The notes beneath the pieces were generated by a model. It worked only from the letters and a program-made list of their open reading frames with translations, searched no databases and was not told the origin of the DNA. Both the position numbers and the translations under genes were made by a program. From contig OX352774.1 in NCBI GenBank assembly GCA_947095535.1, forward strand, positions 171,862,200 through 171,926,199: 64,000 nt of DNA. The letters are read 5' to 3'. This stretch comes from Poecilobothrus nobilitatus (taxonomy: Eukaryota; Arthropoda; Insecta; Diptera; Dolichopodidae). Positions 34,086 through 46,651 of this stretch are shown piece by piece; the first letter of the stretch is position 1, and every line of letters starts with the position of its first letter.

Positions 34086-37000
34086 AATTTATGTATAACT
34101 AATGGCCCAAAATAATGATAATATAATAATACTGTAATAAAAATCGTTTACAGAAACTGAATAAAATATGTATAAAGTTCTGTTGGTTTAACATTTTAGA
34201 TATAATCGCTTGGACCTAATTTAGGAAATACGAATCATTTTTTGTGCATAAGTTATATTTTAAAAAAATGTTTCGAAAAATAAAAATTAATATTTTATTT
34301 AATTAATTTTTTTCATGAATATTTGTGTGTAAATGTAATAAACAAAAAAAAATAAAAAAATAAAAAAAAAAACAATTATAATAGTTTGGTTTTCCGTATA
34401 ACTATGCTGGAATAATGAATTTAAAATTCCTTTTAATTCTTTTTTGTTTTATGATTTTATGAATAATAATTATAATTAATTTAATAATAATTAATTTTTA
34501 ATTCAAATATTCAAAAACAAAAAAAAAAATATTAACAAAATTAAACAATATAAATTGAAATTAACGAAAATTAAATTTTTTAATATTCAAAAAAACATAC
34601 AACTGGTATAACTAAAACAAAATTTATATTAATTGTTGTAAATTTTTTAATTAAAATCTCTAAAATTAAACGCAAACTGTTATACAAAATTAATATATCT
34701 ATTATATTATGAAATATAAGAAATTAAACATAAAGGACAAAATTCTAACTAAAACTAAAACGATTATATACTAATTTACTATTTAAATTCAAATAATTAA
34801 ATATATCATTTAAGAATTACACACGCTTATGTTATTTTTCAAATTGAATTGAACTTTAAAAAAAATAAATTGCGATTTTAATTGTTACATAGGTTTTGTA
34901 AAAACAAAACTATACATAGGTATACATAGAAAATTTTTAAAGTTTAAAGCAATAAAATAAAAGTTTTTTAAAATCGCAATTTAATTTGTAAAAAATTAAA
35001 ATTCAATTGAAAAATATTTGTATTTGATCCATAAATTACATAATCTTATTTTCAACTAGAATTTCTAAAAATATTTATAATTTTAATCTATATTTAAAAA
35101 CAAATATTTTCTATTTTTAATATTGAACATTTTAATGCTACTATCTATATATGTATATTTAATTCTAAAACGAATTATTTCTTTATTTTTTGAATTATAT
35201 TATGTTCTATTAAATAAATAATAATTAATACTTCACTAATTAATATAGATTTTAATAATAATTTAGTATTTTAATTATTAATATATTTTTTTTTTTAAAT
35301 TGAATTTAAGTATAAAATTAATTTAATTAAACTTTTTACTTTTTATTTATTTTTATTTATTTTTTTTTTAAATTTAAAGTGCAAAAGAAAAGAAAATTTC
35401 ATTACCATTACGAAAATCGTTATTATACTTTTTGTGCTGATAAATTTCAATAATTTTTTTTTTTTTATATTTCAATTTAACCAACACAAAATTATAATTA
35501 AATTTAATAAATAAAAGTAAAAAAGAAAAAAAAAGCAGAACATATTTTAATTAATTTTGTTTTCGTAAAAGAAAATTTATAAAAAGAATAGCAGTATAAA
35601 AAATATCTAATAAAATTAATAATAATTTTAGTATAACAGTTATATATAAGTAAAAAATATAGTAGGGAAGATTAAAAATACGGATCTCATTAAAATACAT
35701 ATTATTTATAAATTGTATAAAGGAGACCGTCTTTACGATGACATAATTAAAAAACGATATCGATATTTACATACAATTTAAACTTTTTATTAATAATCTA
35801 TTAATAATATTAATTAATTTTTTTTTCCGTCCCTTTTTTTTTTTGTGTATATAAATTTTAATATTAAAATATATGTTATATCGATTACCGTTTTTTAATT
35901 AATATTTTTTTAAGTAAAATAAAAATTGTTTTTTTTTTTTTTTTTTAAAAAAAAAAAATCTTTTAAAATGCGCACATCAGGTGCAGACAGCTGCTGCTTA
36001 TTCGTATGTGTATTTATGTATTGTTTTTATTCATTTTTTCTTATTTTTGTTTTTTTTTTTTTAAATAATTGTGTAAAGTATCCTTATAAAAATTGTTTTG
36101 TTTTTTTTTTTTTTTTTTCTGTGTATATATTGTTATTTATATAAAAAAAGAATATATTTTTATTATAATTAATATGCTGTAGTTTGTTTTTTTTTTTTTT
36201 AATATATTTCTGAATATTTACTTTTGCTTGGATGAATTTTATTTCCTTTTACAAAATAGTTTTAAAAGATAATTTTTAAGTGTATATAATTATGTGTTTT
36301 TTTTTTTAAGTAAAATGTATAAATATGTATTGGTTAATGTGGGGGGATGAGTAGATGGAAAGAAGGAATATGGGGGATGAAAATGTTTTTAAGGAATGGG
36401 AAAATGTTAAAAATTAAATAGAATAAAATTTGTAAATATTTAAATGTATTTTTTGAAAATTTTTTGTTGATTTTTAGTTTAAAATTTATTAATTACTTTC
36501 GATAACCCTTTTTTTCAAAAAAAAAAAAAAACAAATTTCAAATAATATTTATTAATTTAGTCCTCAAAAATATATACTTTTAGTATATATTTAGTTTACT
36601 TAATAAAAATTAATAATAATATATTAATAGGATTAATATATTGATGTAATTATGTATGTACATAGATGTTTTTTTTCAGTCATTTTTGATTAATTAGATT
36701 TTAATTATTTTATGGCATTATAAAAACAAAATCATATTTTAATGTTATACAAATTTTATTCGTTTTAATCTTTTAATATGTATGAAAAAACCAAAAAAAA
36801 AATTATTATATTAAGACATGTTTATATATGTTTGTCTATATTTTATGTTAATTAAATTTTAATGATTTTCTATTTAATTTTAAATGGAAGTTGAGCTAAT
36901 AACAAAAAAAAAAAAAAAAACAATTTTGATGAATATGTTTTGTATGCTTTTTTTTTTAATTATTCTTAAATATTTTTATCTAAAAATTATTAGGGTTGTT

Positions 37001-38154
37001 ACTTGTATACAATAATAAATGTTTGGAAATGTGTTTACAAAATATTTGTTTTTATTTAATGATTTTAATGTTATCTATATGTTAGTATGTATACATTCAA
37101 ATTATGAAATTCAGACTCACGATTTCACGGTAAAATTTCATATCATTAAATTCAATATAAAACTTTAACAACCGGAAAAATAAAAAAATAATTCAAAGTT
37201 CTTGAAAAATATTAGCCAAGAATAACTAATATAGATTTCATTCGATTGTTTCGTTTACAATTAAAGAAAATATTATATTATTAAGAATAGATAACGTGTA
37301 AAAACAATATGTAATTTTGAGTGTATTTTTTCGTTATATTAATAATTTTTTTTTTTTTTGCTAATATGGGCCAAAACATTGTATAAACATTAGTTTAGAG
37401 GGTGAAAACTAAATAATTTAACAAAACACCTGAATACATTTCTGATGTATTCAGAAGGTAGATTTTGTTTTTAAAGTTGAAAAATTTTAATATTAATTTA
37501 AGATAATATTTTTAAGATAAAAAATAATATTAAGATATATTTATATACTCCATTCTTATCATTTTCTGTTATATAATTAATACGTACTGTCGTCATTTAT
37601 AAATTCAAATTTGTATATTATTAATTTGATAGTTGATTTAAGTCTTCTATAAAATTCAGGTTTATAATTTCGTTGGAATTTTATATTATTTCATATATTA
37701 ATACTATATTATTATTTTACATTTTTAATTTTATTAATAATTCTGTAATTACAAAAATTTAAGTAAAGCATTTCTATCATTTACTTTAATAAATATTAGG
37801 CGTAAAGAACAAAAATTCAATGTGGCAACACTGACAATTATATTTTGCTTTTTTTTTTTTATTAATTTTTTATTTTGCGCACAACGTATAACGAAACATT
37901 TTGGACAAAAACGCTTAATTCACACAATAATATTATAGATGCAATTATGAATAAAAAAATTTTTTTGAACGTATTTTTAAAGGTTGAACTATTTAAACAC
38001 TATTTAAAAAATATATAAATTTATAAAATTAAAAAAAAAAATAAATAAATAAATAAAACCAATTAAATAAAATTAAAAAAATTTAAAAAAAAAAAAAACA
38101 AATATATATAATTTTTTCTTTTAATTAAAAAAAAACACTATAGGCTCTACATAC

Positions 38155-38166
38155 CTTCTTGCCATT
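38155..38166 (-). other. Possible 12-nt microexon (weak)
   Basis: On the minus strand the sequence reads pyrimidine-rich TTTTTCCTATCCTCCCC, ...AAAATAG, then AATGGCAAGAAG, then GTATGT, a canonical donor. The 12-nt unit preserves frame whatever its phase. The donor match is good, the acceptor mediocre. Alternatively only the donor is real and the exon is longer, or none of it is. On the plus strand the same spot offers an acceptor-like TTGTATTTAG. Confidence 0.2.
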
Positions 38167-38804
38167 CTATTTTGTATTTAGGGGAGGATAGGAAAAACAT
38201 ATATTATATTTTTAATTAATTTTGTAATAAATTTTTTTTTATTATTAATTTTTTTTTTTTTAGAATTTTATTTGATTTTTTAAATTATTTTAATTTTTTA
38301 TATTTTAAATATTTTAAAAATAAACATAAATATTATTATTAATATATATATATACTTTTTTTTAAATTAAAATTAAAATTTAATTTAATTTAATTTTTTT
38401 TTTTTTTTATATTGTATTAAAGTTAAAAAATATTTTTTTTTTTTTTTTATTAATATTTTATATTTTTTATTGGCATAATTAATTATTAATACTAATAAAA
38501 TATTGTATATGTATAACTATGTATATGTGATGCTTATTTACATATACACGATTATTAATAATTATAAATAATAATTTGAAAAAAAAAAAATATATTTTTA
38601 ATAATAATAATATTAATAATAATAGAAATAATAATTTTAATCATAATAATAATTATCATATAAAATTACAAAAATGATTTTACACTGTAATGGAACAATG
38701 GTTTTTTTTTTGTAGTCGATACCTATTATAAACAACTGCAAATTTATATTTATAAAAAAAAAACATCTAATAAGTATTTATTTATTTATTTTTTTTCTTT
38801 TTAG

Positions 38805-38925
38805 AACAACAATTCGAGACTTTGGGTCCGATCTACGTCAGCCATTTTGAAACTGTCGAAGATGGGAAAAAAAGATCTCTTACAACCCGGCCTATATTCT
38901 ACTTGCATTGCATACTATTCGAGAG
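38805..38925 (+). other. Candidate exon island, function unknown
   Basis: A 121-bp block of balanced composition inside homopolymer-rich DNA. It is preceded by a strong acceptor-like TTTTTTCTTTTTAG and followed by GAGAG then GTTTTT, a weak donor. Two plus-strand frames are open throughout: one reads LWVRSTSAILKLSKMGKKD and continues LLQPGLYSTCIAYYSR; the other reads ETLGPIYVSHFETVEDGKK. On the minus strand all frames have stops, but an ATG in good fly context (TTTCAAAATGGCTGAC) opens 12 codons. It could be a coding exon, a 5'-untranslated exon or a conserved non-coding element. I recognise no protein family. Confidence 0.3.
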
Positions 38926-40517
38926 GTTTTTTTTTTTTTAATTTGTTTGAACAATGATGAACGAAATTTTTACTGACATTTTTTAAAAATATTTTCAACA
39001 TTTTTATATAAAATGAATTTTATGCTGTTTTTAAGACTTGACAAAACAAAAAAATCAAAAAAAGAAAAAAAAAAAATAAACCCAAAAACAAGAAAAATTA
39101 ATTTCTACTAAGGAAAAATAAAAAGATTAATAAAATAATTTTTATACGTACGACAACTTTTATAACAAAAAGTTTTACTGAAAAAAAAAAAAAACAAAAA
39201 AAAAAACAACAAAATAATTATTTTAGCTATAAAAATTTTTGTGAGAATTAAATTAATTTTTTTTTTTTTTGATTGGATTTGCTACGTTTAAAGCTTGAAA
39301 ACTTGAAATTTTAAATATAAAAACAAAAATAAAAAAGAAAATGAATTTGAAAAAAGTATTACTAATTTAATCAATTAATTTACTAATATTTTACAAATTT
39401 TACTTAAAAACAAATGAACAAAAAAAAAAAAACACTTGTATAATACAAAAATTTTGAAAAAAATTTGAAATATTTAATTTTACTTATAATTTTTTTTTTT
39501 TTTTGAAATTGTGGTTTTTTTTGGTTATAAAAAAGGAAAGCGAAAATTTTATTCAATATATACGCAGGTTTTGTTGAAAAAATTAAAACGAAAAAATGAA
39601 AATAAAAAAAAAAAAATTAATATATAAATAATGAATTGTATAAATTTTTTTTTTTTTAATATTGATAGATAAAAAAAAAATTGCTTTTAATATTTTGCAG
39701 TTAAAACATTTTTGTTTTTTTTTTTTTTGTAAATTAAATTAAAGAAGTGATTTTTTTTTTTCTTTTATATTATTTAAAATTTTTTTAATAGGTTGAACAA
39801 ACATATCTTACATTTCAAATAGGCGACCAAAATGATGAGATCAAAAACAACATTATTTTTTTATATAATAAAATATAAAAAAAAAAAAAATTCTAAAATT
39901 TTTTTTTGCGAGGCAATTTAAATTTTTTTATTTTGAGTAAAAAAAACTGTTTGCTATTTTCTTTAAAGGTTCTTGTCTTGGTTTTTTTTTTTTTTTTTTT
40001 TTTTTTTTGTAGTTTTTGTACCATAATAATAATGATTATTAATTAATTAAATTTTTTTTAATAAAATTCGTTTGCGAATAAAATAAATTATTTTTTATTT
40101 TTAAAGCTCTGTTTCCTTGGTATTAATGTTTTTTTATTTTTTTTTTTTTAACTTAGGTGCAAATAAATTATTAAAATAAGGGGTATAACTTAAAATATAT
40201 ATGAATAGGACATAAATTTTGGTGAAAATAATAATGAAAAATAATTAATAATATTATTTATTTATTTATTACATTGAAAATAATTTTCGAAAAAAAGAAT
40301 AAAAATTTTTTATTTAATTTACTATTAATAATAATTAATATAATTATTCTGTATTATTTTTTGTATGAAAAAATATCATTTTAAGACACTTATAAATTTT
40401 TATAAATTTAAATAATTCATAAAATGAATTCATTCTTATTTCAGCATTAATATATTGAAATTAAATAAATTAGACATTATAATTTTATTTCTATAAAATT
40501 TAATCTTTTTCTTTAAG

Positions 40518-40562
40518 TATCATGTCCGTTATCGAACGTTGGCGATAAAAGACGTTGGAAAA
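40518..40562 (+). other. Candidate short exon, 45 nt (weak)
   Basis: TTTTTCTTTAAG precedes a 45-nt higher-complexity stretch that is followed by GTTAAT. Two frames are open. If joined to the 121-nt island upstream in its first frame, the phases fit and the frame continues SCPLSNVGDKRRWK. The donor is non-consensus. Evidence is limited to composition and phase. Confidence 0.2.
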
Positions 40563-42190
40563 GTTAATATTTATTTTGAAAATATTTTATAAATGAGAAG
40601 AAGTTATATCTATATTAGTATAAGTATTTCTAAATTTTATCAATTTAAGAAAAATATTACTTTTATACTGCTTAAAAAAATCATTTTTATAATTAATAAA
40701 TAAAATTGAATGATGAATTTCCCTATACTAAAAAAATCCCTAAAAAAATTATCTATTGTTATGACAAATTAAAGATTTCCAATTACATATATTTTGTTCA
40801 AATTAAATGGGCATTTAAATTAATATGTATTTGTAAATGGAAGAAAACACAATTTTATTAATAGGTTATTAATTTTTATTATTTCTTATATAATAAGTAG
40901 TTAAATATATTAATATTTTTTTGTTTTATTTAATAGTACCTACCTATATATAAATAGTTAAAAAAAAAAAAATTGTGTTATTTACAAATAAAAAAAGCTT
41001 CTTTTCATCAAAAGCTAAAGGATATATTGATTAGCTTACTTACATACATTTATATATATAAAAAAAAAAAAAAAATTATTAAGACGGAAAAACATTGAAA
41101 AGTATAATTTAAAGCAATTTAGCATATTTTTTTTTTTTTGATGTCATATTTAAAATTAAAAGCTTTAAATAAGTAGTAAGCAGTTAAGCTTTCATTATAA
41201 AGTATTGAATAAAAAAAATTTTTTTTTTATTTAGAATAGAATAATTTATGAGCAAAATTTAATTACATTTAAATAATATGTATATGGTTTTATTTTGAAA
41301 ATTTATTAATTATAAAAATAATCCTTTATTTTAAATATTTAGAATTTTAAGTTAATATTATTATGAACAACCATTTTAAATTGTTAATATGTTAATTTAT
41401 ATGTACATACGAGTACAATTTTAAAGCATTTTATATTAATTAATATTTATATTCTGAATATGTGTTAATAATTTTTAATACTATTATTAATTTATTATAT
41501 TAATGGAAAGTCTATATGTGGTAAGTAGCATAAAAAGATAACATAAAAAATTAATTTATGAATAAATAAAATCAAAAAAAAAATAAAAATATTTTTTTTA
41601 TATTAACAAACTTCAAAATATAAAAAAACAAAAAAAAGAAAAACTTTCATTTGCTATACATACATATTGGTTTTTTTTTTTGTTTTTTTTTTTTTTATAT
41701 TTCAAAATTTGTTTTTTAAGGAAAAAACTGAAGCTTTAAAAATTTATTTAATTGTATAGGCGTAGCATTATTTTTTTTAATTACTTTACTAGGTTTTTGT
41801 TGTATAGGTGCAAAATTAATTTTTGAAAATGAAAGAAAAAATAGGAAACCTGATTTTTTTATTCAGGAAGACGTGTTATTAGAACAAAAAAAATATATAT
41901 ATATATATTTATACAATATTATATATATATTTGTTTTTTTGGTGTATTGTGCATTAATGTCACAAATAAGTATAAAAAAAAAAAAAAAATTTTTTTCTTT
42001 TTTTTTCTATAGATTAAAGACAGAAAAAAAAATAGAAAGAAGAAATTCTTAAATGTAGTAGTGATAGAGACAAAAAAAAAAAAATAAGAAAGAAGGAAGA
42101 AAAGTATAATAATGGAATTTCATTTTTTGTAAACCTATTTTATTGTTTTTGATTTTTTTTTTTTTTTGTTATTAAGCATTTTGTTATTAC

Positions 42191-42368
42191 CCATGATTCA
42201 GGTGGATAACGAGGAAATGGAGCTATTTCTTTTGTTGCAACATTGCTTGGCAACTCAAGTCTTCCACCTAATTTCCGTAATTTTTTTCGTTTTTCTACCC
42301 GTTGTTTCGATCTTATCATCAAAGCCGCCTGCATCCTGATGGCTTCTTCGTCGTCTTCGACGTCTCCT
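42191..42368 (-). CDS. Candidate internal coding exon of an unidentified gene
   Basis: The minus strand carries a 59-codon frame with non-simple composition in the middle of homopolymer DNA. An acidic start (GDVEDDEEAIRM) leads into a basic, probably helical stretch (QRVEKRKKLRKL), then GGRLELPSNVATKEI, then a proline-rich end (PFPRYPPESW). It is followed directly by GTAATA, a usable donor, with the codon ending at the boundary. Upstream an AG (in AACATAAAG) just before the frame can serve as acceptor, and a stop lies just beyond it. If so, the exon is 178 nt with one leading base. The plus strand also has an acceptor-like TGATTCAG and a 46-codon frame, so orientation is not certain. The basic-helix and PPESW text looks like real protein, but I cannot name the gene. 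Confidence 0.4.
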
Positions 42369-45300
42369 CTTTATGTTAATAAATTCACCACTCGACACAC
42401 TCATAAAATATTTAACAAATATCAAAAAAAAAAAAAAAAAAAAAATGTGAAACCAAAAACTAAAGTATACAACAAAAAAATAAAACAAATTTTTTTTTTT
42501 TACGACTGATAATAACAAGATATAAGTATTAACAATATTTTTAATGGTTTAAATTGTTATACAAAAAGAAAAAAAAAAGAAAAAAAAAAATACATTATAA
42601 ATTACACAAATAAAAAAAATTATAAGGATTTATTATAATATTTTATAAATAAATTAATTATTAATTTTTTTTTTTTTTTTTATATAAACAATAAGTTAAT
42701 TTTTATAATATTATTTTGTTTTTAGTTTATTTAATTTTTTTTGTTTTACAAATATAATATAATCTTTTTTTTTTAATTATTTATTTTAACAGAATTCATA
42801 TTATCAAAATAATATTCGTATATATTTTATAGGTGTAGTATATTTTTTTTTATATATAAAGTATTTTGTTTTATATTCCTTTTTTGTTTCTTTTTGAACA
42901 TATTCTTATTTTTAATGTTCTATTAATTTTCTATTAATGTTCTATTAATATCATTTTGTATCCGACTCTGTTACTTATTAATTTTACTTTAACATACTTT
43001 TTTAAAATTAAACATTTCTTTTCTTATAGCTTTTCTATTTTATATTATTATTTAATCTTTTTTTGTTTTTTTTTTATATGTATTATTTATATACAAATTA
43101 TTTAATATAAAATTATTTTTACGAATTTTTGTATTAATTTATATTTGAAATTATATTCAAATATTAAATTATAATATAGGCTTTTATGGTGAATTCCATT
43201 TTTTTTTATATATTAATTTATTTTTTTTTTAATTATTTATTTTTATATATATTAATTTTAAATTTTGCATTATAAAAAATTTTTAAAAATCAAAAAGAAA
43301 AAATTAAAAAAAAAAAAAAAATTAAAAATATATTTTTTTAGTGTCTGTATAAATATTTTTATAGTTTTATTTTTTGTTTTTTTTTGTTTTTTTATTTTCT
43401 AAATGAATATTAATTATTTGATTAATTAATATAATATTTTCATTTTATATAAATATCTAACTATATTTGATCCATTGTTTTGAATAGTACCTTTAGGCAG
43501 AATGAATTTTTATAGAATAATGTTAAATTATTTTTAAATTTGTTATAAGTTATATAACACTTTCGTAGTTTTCGTTTCATCTTTTTTTATTTTTTTTTTT
43601 TTAAATTTTGTCTTATAATAGAAGAAACCAAAATTAATAAAATATTATGAATTTTATTAAAATTATTTAGTTTTGTTTGTGTTTTTATAAGGTACACGAT
43701 AGAAGAGTGTTCAATTTAATTTTTTTGATTATATTATAAAATTTTTTATTATTTTATTAATTATTATTATTTATTTATTTATTTTTTTTTTAAATATATA
43801 TAGAAGTATTACAAAATATATAAATATATATATCGATTAAAAATTTTAATGTTATATTAATTTAAATATTAATTTTATTTAAAATAATTTTTGGAAAAGG
43901 TACAATTATTTTATTTAGGCTCGTATTTTAGGTTGAAATCGTATATGAGTTTTAACAAAATTTTATAAAATAAAAATAGCTATTAATTGAAATGTATATT
44001 GTATACGTTTTAATAATATATTTTACTATATATGTATGTTAATGAAAGTAAAAATTATTTAAATATCACATATTAAGTTACACAAAAAAAAAAAAAAAAA
44101 TCAAAATCACTTAAATTATAACAAATGGAATATTAATACAGAATAAAAAAAAATTAATTACGAATAATTATAATCATCATACGTATATATATTGTTTATT
44201 TTTGTGTCTAAATAGATTTAAGCTTAAATTGTTAAGTTCAGCACTTTAAAAATTTTTCTTATTAATTAATAATTGAAATTCTTTTTTTTTTTTTGTTTTC
44301 AAATTTAATAGCTTTTCTTTAATAAATATAAGCATTGGAATAGCACTTTTTTAATATATTAAATACATAAAGATTTTCCCTTATTGTGTTGTTTTTGTTT
44401 TGTTTTCTGTTATTTTAATATTTTTTTTTTTTTAATTGTTGTAAATTGCACGACGTTAAAATAATTAATAATTAATATTTAAAAAATCAACAAATATATA
44501 TTATGTATGTATAACAAATATACATATATATGTATAAAACAATAAATATTTAGAGGCAAATTTTGAAAATCACATATAAAAGAATTTTTTTTTTATTTTT
44601 GTTATTTTATTAATTTTTAAATTTTTTTTTTTTTTATTAATAATTCAAGAAGCACTTTTTTCCATAAATTTTAATTATTATATACATTTTTATTTTATTT
44701 TTTTTTTTTAAATATTTCTGTTATTATGATTTATTGTTATATATTAACTTGTTTTTTTTTTTTTTTATTTTTTTTTTAATGTTAATGGTTCATATTATAA
44801 AATTTTCTGTTTAATACTATAATATTTCTAAATTATTAATTAACTATTAATTAAATATATATATATATATTAATATTAACTATGATTATGATTAATGATT
44901 ATCACATTTGTTTTTGTTTTTGGTTATAAATTTTTTTTGTTTTTATTAATTTTTAAAGAGTATTTTTATATTATATTTTGTTTTAAATGTTTTTATAGTA
45001 AATTTTTTGTTTTTTCTTTTCAATTTATTTATTTATATTCTAATAGTAATGGAATCTATTTACAAAATGATCTGTAGTGTAAATCAAATAAAAGAAAATT
45101 GTTTTATATTTCATTTTAATGTATTTTTTTTTATACTTAAATGTATTAATGAAAATTATAACTGAAATATTACATTTATTATTCAATGTATTCCATTTAA
45201 ATGTATTTTTATTGTTATTAATTTTTTTATTTTAAAATTTATTTGACCAGTTTTGAATAATGAAAATATAAAAGAAATTAAAAATAGATAGATATAATTA

Positions 45301-45491
45301 ATATAAAATATAAATAAGTATAAATTAAAATTAAAAATGATAATTGAAGTATATCAAGTGGTAAATAAATTTGAGAGAGATTTTTTTTTAGTTTTTAAAA
45401 CTATACAATTATAATTTGATTCAGAGAGTCTAGTGAAAATAAAAGCTATTAATATATATTTGTTCTGGTGTTTCCTTTATATTTTCTTTAC

Positions 45492-45549
45492 TGTTTTAAG
45501 GTTAAAAAAGCTATATATTGTGCTATTTGGACCAATAATATTCGGAACT
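45492..45549 (-). other. Candidate exon upstream of the 42191 exon (weak)
   Basis: On the minus strand a strong acceptor TTGTATTTGATTTCAG precedes 58 nt that end at GTAAAG, a plausible donor. Two frames are open: VPNIIGPNSTIYSFFNLKT and FRILLVQIAQYIAFLTLK. The second leaves two bases that complete a codon with the first base of the 42191-42368 candidate, giving a hydrophobic stretch followed by GDVEDDEEA. The plus strand is also acceptor-like (TTACTGTTTTAAG) with an open frame LYIVLFGPIIFGTL. No family recognised. Confidence 0.22.
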
Positions 45550-46209
45550 CTGAAATCAAATACAATATCAAAAAATAACAAGCGGATCAAAGGTTAAAAA
45601 TAAAAAAAAAAAAATATTATTAATACAATATTGATTTGCAAAAATTGACAAATTTTGTTTTTTGTATTTCTAATATTTATTCAATTTTTTTTTACAACAA
45701 AAGGTTATATGTTTTAATGTCTTATAAGTTAATTTGAGTTTCCTTGAATAAAAAAAAAATATAAAGTAGAAAAGAAATTAATTTTGTGAATGAAAATAGA
45801 AAAACAAAAAAAAAACATAGGACACATTTTATGTAAAAAAAAAAAAAAAAAAATCAATGACTTTGTGTGTTATTAATCGCAGTTATTGGTGCGACAAGGA
45901 AATTTGTTGCACGTGTGAAATAATTTATTAATAAAAATAAAAATTTTAACAAAGAAATAAAACAAAAAAAAACAAAAATTGACATTGAAAATTAATATTA
46001 TATATAAATATGTGTACTTGTATACTAACTATCATCAATAATCGTAAATATAAAAAAATTTTTCCAAAAGGAATTTTATATATTTTTGTCTTTTTTTTTT
46101 GTATACAAGAAAATACGAATTTCATTAATGTTAATTTTGTTGACGTCATAATGGATAAAAAATTATTTATTTATTAACAAATTGTGTTATTTATAATAAT
46201 TGTTATGGT

Positions 46210-46650
46210 AAAAGTTTTTAATTGATTTTATATTTTTTGTTTTAGAAGTTTTTCACAATCAAACATAGATTTTGGATGGAAAATTTTGATTTATAAAGTT
46301 TTATAGTGTTTTTTTAAAAATTGTTTTTCTTTTTTAAAACTTTTCTTAAACAAAAACAACAATATTTCTACAAGAAAGAAACTTTCCTTCACTAACAAAA
46401 AAAAAAACAATTAATAAAAAGAAATGTTTTAACAATGTTACTTCCTCAATAATTTAATTAATGCTTAATAATAGATAATTTAATAAAATATAACCTATTT
46501 AAGTTCTATTTATAACATATTTAAGTTGAAAATTTCTCTTCCTTATTACCATACCATTTATTTCCTCATCCTAATTTTTTTAGCTCATATAGTGTTTTTC
46601 ATGGATTTATGACAGTTTGCTTAAATCTATTTCTCAAAAAGCCATTTGGC
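46210..46650. other. AT-rich spacer
   Basis: Nothing recognised. Confidence 0.5.
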
Positions 46651-46651
46651 A

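Larger units (their letters stand above)
34090..46200. other. Extremely AT-rich low-complexity tract
   Basis: About 12 kb dominated by poly(A), poly(T), TTAATTAA-like and TATATA runs; homopolymers of 15 or more occur repeatedly (for example 35931-35946, 39983-40008, 42426-42444). Nearly every open frame is translated poly(A)/poly(T) or flanking sequence. Transposon relics, common elsewhere in the window, are nearly absent. Isolated higher-complexity islands at 38142-38190, 38805-38925, 40518-40562, 42191-42368, 45492-45590 and 45870-45920 stand out and are listed separately where splice-like signals exist. Confidence 0.75.

Noticed and set aside
35926..36144. 72-codon frame rich in Phe
   Set aside because: Translated poly(T); only a short island near 35970-36000 has normal complexity and it has no clear splice signals.
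39780..39830. Possible exon with an AAT then GTAAGA donor on the minus strand reading FDLIILVAYLK
   Set aside because: No AG acceptor lies between the upstream in-frame stop and the frame, so it cannot be an internal exon as read.
42243..42509. 88-codon plus-strand frame with FRNFFRFSTRC and poly-Ser
   Set aside because: It is antisense to the better minus-strand candidate exon and runs into poly-Lys from a poly(A) tract.
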